Assembly (NCBI GenBank): GCA_002077065.1
Contig: NAJO01000021.1
Coordinates: 310,001-374,000, forward strand
From: Cryoendolithus antarcticus
Lineage: Eukaryota; Ascomycota; Dothideomycetes; Cladosporiales; Cladosporiaceae
DNA: 64,000 nt
Direction of reading: 5' to 3'
Shown here: positions 59,597-64,000 of the stretch, piece after piece
Numbering within the stretch: the first letter of the stretch is position 1
Layout: the number at the start of each line of letters is the position of its first letter
The notes under the pieces: model-generated
What the model was told of the DNA's origin: nothing
Databases searched by the model: none
The model's input: the letters and a program-made list of their open reading frames with translations, nothing else
Made by a program: the position numbers and the translations under genes

Positions 59597-61476
59597 TCAC
59601 CCTGTAAGCCCAATGGCAGCGCTAGAACGTTGCTGAGGCTGCAGCATGTGCTTCGTTGCTGGTTCCACCATCGACAACGGTGACGGATAGGGCCTCAAAT
59701 CGAGACTCGCGTGGTCCGGGACTACAGGTTTCGTAGCGATTCCGTTGGCTTCGGGTAGGTGTTTCGGGACGACCTCATCATCGACTTTCGTGGCCTGCGG
59801 AGGCCCAATCCTCAGCTTCACGATCAGGCTCTGCTCCCCCTCTTCAGACTCGTCCTCGTCCTCGTCCTCGTCGTCTGGCCGGTTCGCTGCGGCCGGCACG
59901 CGCTCCTCGTCTTCAGCGGCATTCGCGTCGCTGTTCCACTCATCACCACTTTGCGGCAGATCGTCTTCCTCGCTCAGATCTGCGTCATCGTCATCGTCGT
60001 CCAGTACCCGTTTCCTCTTCGCATAGCCATTCATGGCGCCTCGGGTTGTCCTCGCAACTCCCCTGCCCAGGTCCTCACTGTCACCGTCCTGTCCCAGCTC
60101 GTCTGCGCTCGTGACTTCGTTCGCCAGACCACTCGTTCCGTATTCCCCGTTCGCCTGTCTCGGTCTCACCTGCCGTCCACTAGACGTGTACTGTGGTCCA
60201 GTCGCGGCAGGCGTGTTTCGCTCGGAATGCCTGTTGGATCGTCGGGTCGAGGTCGCGTCCGAGTCCTCCTCGTCATCGTAGGTGTATCGCATGCGCTTGC
60301 CTCGAGTCCTCCCTTCGTACGACGAGAAGCCAGGCTCGGGGCGCGTGAAGGCTGCGCGGCGTGCTTGACGATACTCGCGGCGATAGCGTTTCTCGACGCT
60401 GGCCTCGAAGCGCGGTATCGCGTTCAGCATCCTCTGTCCTAGCGTACGAGCGACCTGCGAGCCATCCTCTTTCTCCAGCTTTTCAGCGAGTACTCGGAGC
60501 TCGTCTATATTGCCTGCCATGTTGTACCACTGGAAGTTCTTGGTGTATCGATTCGCTTCCCTATACACTCGGAATGTGGTGTCATCTTGCCCCTCGATCA
60601 GAAAGTACCGCCTCTTGTCTCCGTCGCGGCCCCAGGGCTGCACTGAAAGTGGCTGATTCTCGTCGTCGCTGTGCCTGGTCTGTTTATAGGAGTCCTTTAT
60701 GATTGCGCTGATCAATTCGGAGGAGTTCAGCGACCACATGATCAGTGTGCGGATCAGGTAGAGCTGCGATGCGCTGTTAGCTGTTGATCTTCACAGTGCC
60801 GTCGCAACATCGCTGCGTACCCTGTCCTCTGGCGGCATATTGTTGAAGTTCTTGCCTCCATGCAGTGGGTTTGCGCCCTGCCAACGATGCGGCCATTGGC
60901 TTTTATGCGAGAGTACTGCCTCGTCGAGTGCTCGCCCGTAATGTCCGTGTCTAAGTATGAACGTCAGCTGACTCTCTGTGATTCTCATGGCCCTCTCGTG
61001 CTCCTATCCTGGCAGCTGCGACTGTGTTGCCTCGCCCCACAGCCTCGGAGAGAGACTTACTCAACAGGCTTCTTGCGATTCATCACCAATCCCAAGACCG
61101 CGCACAGCAGGCTTTCGACTTCTCTAGTCGGTGCCTCTCCTGCTACCCCAGTCTCAAGATCCTGAGGTCCTATGTGTGCCAGCTTCGTGCTGAATGCGCT
61201 TGAAAAGCGCGATCGGAACATTACAATGAACTGATTTGCGATTAGTGACGCGACTTGACGTGTTCCCACGCGTTTGCGACAACGTACAGCAATCACATGG
61301 CTATCCGCAATCGTATCCTCATGTGGTGGTGAGGGAGCGCGTTTAGGGCGCGGAGGGGACAGTTTCGGCGGTGGAGCGACCAATTTCGTAGCCTTCTTCG
61401 CCTTCGCGAATATAGGAGCCAACTTTTTAATTTCTTCTTCAGGAGCTGATGATAGGCCACTGTCCGAGTCCGACAT
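59597..61476 (-). CDS. WHIM-domain chromatin protein (ISWI-complex-like)
   Basis: Four exons (61288-61476, 61061-61230, 60821-60950, 59597-60763) with all phases matching, 551 aa. The N-terminus is MSDSDSGLSSAPEEEIKKLA with a basic P/K-rich stretch. Then FIVMFRSRFSSAFSTKLAHI and CAVLGLVMNRKKPVE resemble the fungal DDT/WHIM family. HYGRALDEAV, PLSVQPWGRDGDKRRYFLIEG (the WHIM hallmark) and EASVEKRYRREYRQARRAAF follow. The C-terminal half is acidic and disordered. Such proteins are thought to act with ISWI-type remodellers; that role is inferred from the domain. The start is ATG 61476; an upstream in-frame ATG at 61575 adds an unlikely leader. Confidence 0.85.
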
Positions 61477-62799
61477 GACAGCAGTAAGTAGTGACGGTGT
61501 GCAGTGTAGTTGAGCACAGAAAGTGGGTTCGAAGTCGAGATGACATGGGCTCTGAACTTCGAGGGCAAACGGCAATGACTAAGCGAAGAGGGCGGGAAGG
61601 GTAATGCATGGCGGTGCGCGGTAGATACAGTGTGATATACGCCTCTAGATACTACGATGCCCTGCCTCATCAATGCGCCGACCGTAGATGTCAACTCGAG
61701 ACTCTCATCGGATATCGGAAGGGTTTTTGTGGTTCTTCAAATTTGATCGCATCTGTGGACGACTCGGTGCTTTGCTTGAGAGAGCAAGCGCGTCAGTGTT
61801 CTTTCGCTACTGGTTTCGCAAGTCTCCTGGTGCATCTCGGTGGTCCCATTGACCGGTAGAGCCTCTCCATGACAAATTCGAGCTTTCGTGCGGTTGTTCC
61901 AAGATCACTGCACCAGTGTCGAGGAATAATCATACCCGTTAGACAGGGCAAACCTCTGTAGGCCCAGAGCAGAGGTTTGATTCTCCCAGCGATCCAGTGA
62001 AACTCAGATGCACCTGAGTAAGTCACGTACGGGTGCGACAGCGATGGCAACGATGCCGTAGAAAGAGAATTGGCCTCCAGAGAAAGTAGGCCTACGCCTT
62101 ATGTGGAATGCATGATAGCTCCCGAAACTCCGGGTTATCGGCTGCCTAGAATGAACGGTCTGCGCTCTTACGTATAGTCGGCTGTCGCTTTGTCGCCATC
62201 TGGCGATCTTGAAGTGTTGACTTCTAGTCGCCTCGATCGCTGGGTGTGACTCGGATCTGGCACAGCCTGCGCTTTTAATGTCGTACTTCGCACTTTTGCG
62301 CTATACATATGTTGGTTGCACTTGTCTGACCCCAGCTTTCGATCAGTTCCAGCGTTGGCACCAGTGCGTGAATACACTCTCATGGAGCATTCAAGCTGTG
62401 CGTGTGATTTTATTTCATGCTTCACACAGCTGACTTTAACATCGTTCCTTTGCGAATGTGATGCTGTAGTTTTCTGATGATGAGATACTGAGATTGCTCA
62501 CTCCTTCCTAGCGGTTCATCGCAACGCACGAGACATAGCATTGCACGCAAATGAAGATGTCAGCACATGAGACGAAATGCCTCGCATCTTTGCAGCCGGC
62601 GTGCTATGCAAGGCAGTCATTCAAAATTGGTATGGAGGTCAAAACAGGGAGCGACGTCCGAAGATGCGTTTCGGCAAACTTGCTGAATTGAGTCAGTCCC
62701 GCGCCAAGGCTTTACTCGCACCCGCAGAATTGAGACTTGACGACGACTACCAAAGAAGTTCGCTGCACACATCGACAACGCGATCCGCAATCCAACAAG
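61477..62799. other. divergent intergenic region, uL2 promoter
   Basis: About 1.3 kb between the WHIM gene start and the uL2 ATG. It should hold both promoters. No gene is recognised; frames such as 62577-62960 plus run through the uL2 leader and first intron. Confidence 0.5.
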
Positions 62800-63732
62800 A
62801 TGGTAAGAATGGCAATCAATGCCCTGGAGATAGATTCAGGAATGCTGACAACACACAGGGTCGTGTCATTCGCAATCAGAGGAAGGGCCGCGGGTCCATC
62901 TTCACTGCGAACACCCGTACGCATCTCATATCATCGCGCAACACTGGATTGCCCTACTAATACATCACTCAAGGTCTCAACAAAGCCCCCGCCCAGTTCC
63001 GCACCTACGATTTCGCCGAGCGTCATGGTTACATCCGTGGCGTGGTGAAGGAGATCATCCACGACCCCGGCCGTGGCGCGCCCCTCGCCAAAGTCACTTT
63101 CCGCGATCCCTACCGCTACAAGCTCCACACCGAGACCTTCATCGCCAATGAGGGCATGTACACTGGCCAATTCATCTACGCCGGCAAGAACGCATCGCTC
63201 ACGATCGGCAATGTGCTTCCGCTTGGATCGGTGCCCGAGGGTACTGTCGTGAGCAACGTGGAGGAGAAGATTGGTGACCGTGGCGCTCTTGGACGCACGT
63301 CAGGGAACTACGTGACGGTCATTGGACACAACCCGGATGAGGGCAAGACTCGTGTCAAGTTGCCTTCAGGAGCGAAGAAGGTGGTTGCAAGCACTGTGCG
63401 CGGCATGATCGGCATTGTTGCTGGTGGTGGCAGGACGGACAAACCCCTCATGAGTATGTTGAATGTGTGATTGTGTTGGGATGGAGCGCATACTGACAAA
63501 ACTCACAGAGGCGTCGCGTGCGAAGCATAAGTTCGCTGTGAAGCGCAACTCGTGGCCCAAGACTCGTGGTGTGGCCATGAACCCCGTCGATCATCCTCAC
63601 GGTGGTGGTAACCACCAGCATATTGGTAAAGCCTCGACCATCTCGCGTTACGCTGCCCAGGGTCAAAAAGCTGGTCTCATTGCTGCACGGAGAACGGGTC
63701 TGCTACGTGGTACCCAGAAGACCAAGGATTAG
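62800..63732 (+). CDS. RPL2: 60S ribosomal protein uL2 (L2/L8)
   Basis: Large-subunit protein next to the peptidyl transferase centre. Four coding exons: 62800-62802 (only ATG), 62859-62916, 62974-63453, 63509-63732; 254 aa, the usual eukaryotic length. The spliced start is [60 protein letters not shown] and the highly conserved [15 protein letters not shown] follow, ending in [13 protein letters not shown]. The intron after ATG has a GTAAGA donor; intron 2 has a near-perfect TACTAAT branch site and an AAG acceptor. Such early introns are typical of ribosomal protein genes. Confidence 0.97.
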
Positions 63733-64000
63733 ATGGGTGTATGAAGTGGATGGAGTTGGCTGGGTGCTGCGCATTGCACTGTGTACTGTCTGGCACTGAG
63801 ATAGCCGACATAAATGCATTAGTGATGCAATTCAGCGAGATCGTCATCAATTACCACGCTTCCGCAGCAGTATGCTGCTACAAGAGGGTATAGTGAAGCA
63901 GCTCACGCAAAGCGATCGCCCTCATTACGTAGGGATTTTGTATGCCCTTGTGACAGTGCATATCAATATCTCCAAGTCTGCTACTGACTGCGGTACACTG
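63733..64000. other. 3' flank of uL2
   Basis: 268 bp to the window edge with the uL2 3' end. No further gene is seen. Confidence 0.5.

Overview
This window is nuclear DNA of a filamentous ascomycete (Pezizomycotina). It has short spliceosomal introns (mostly 44-110 bp, GTRNGT donors, CTRAY branch sites), monocistronic genes on both strands, and eukaryotic housekeeping genes such as SAC3, BDP1, BRE1, CCL1 and uL2. Gene content and the F-box families point to a dothideomycete (Mycosphaerellales-like), but that is inference. I saw no tRNA, rRNA, transposase or CRISPR array. Exon models were assembled by eye from splice motifs, reading-frame phase and remembered family sequences; no alignment was run.

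Left part (1-20.3 kb). A truncated acyl-CoA dehydrogenase runs off the left edge. It is followed by CDC34-type E2, LIN1/CD2BP2 (GYF), a decayed F-box pseudogene, a small three-exon membrane protein, SAC3 of the TREX-2 mRNA export complex, adenylosuccinate synthase (divergent from SAC3, with a TGACTCA site in the shared promoter) and a six-exon YCF1/MRP-type ABC transporter.

Middle (20.3-42 kb). A gene-poor 3.1 kb stretch leads to a five-exon YDR124W/hrmA-cluster-like helical bundle protein, a 14-bp tandem repeat, PIG-P (GPI19), then BDP1 and BRE1 as a divergent pair. A 2.3 kb region holds only weak candidates. A sulfatase and a seven-exon sugar/quinate-type MFS transporter form another divergent pair. 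Inside the transporter, two 50-bp introns on either side of a 20-nt exon are nearly the same sequence, which suggests an introner-like duplication.

Right part (42-64 kb). SMI1/KNR4, a cytochrome P450, a NAPE-PLD-like mitochondrial hydrolase, a secreted S41-like peptidase, a secreted Cys-rich protein with a GPI-type tail interrupted by one in-frame TGA, a DUF3433-like membrane protein whose frame crosses TAG codons, cyclin H/CCL1 divergent from an F-box/LRR protein, a WHIM-domain chromatin protein and ribosomal protein uL2 (first coding exon only ATG).

The main curiosities are the twin introns, two otherwise intact reading frames broken only by stop codons without frameshift, and the F-box relic whose stops look like C-to-T changes.
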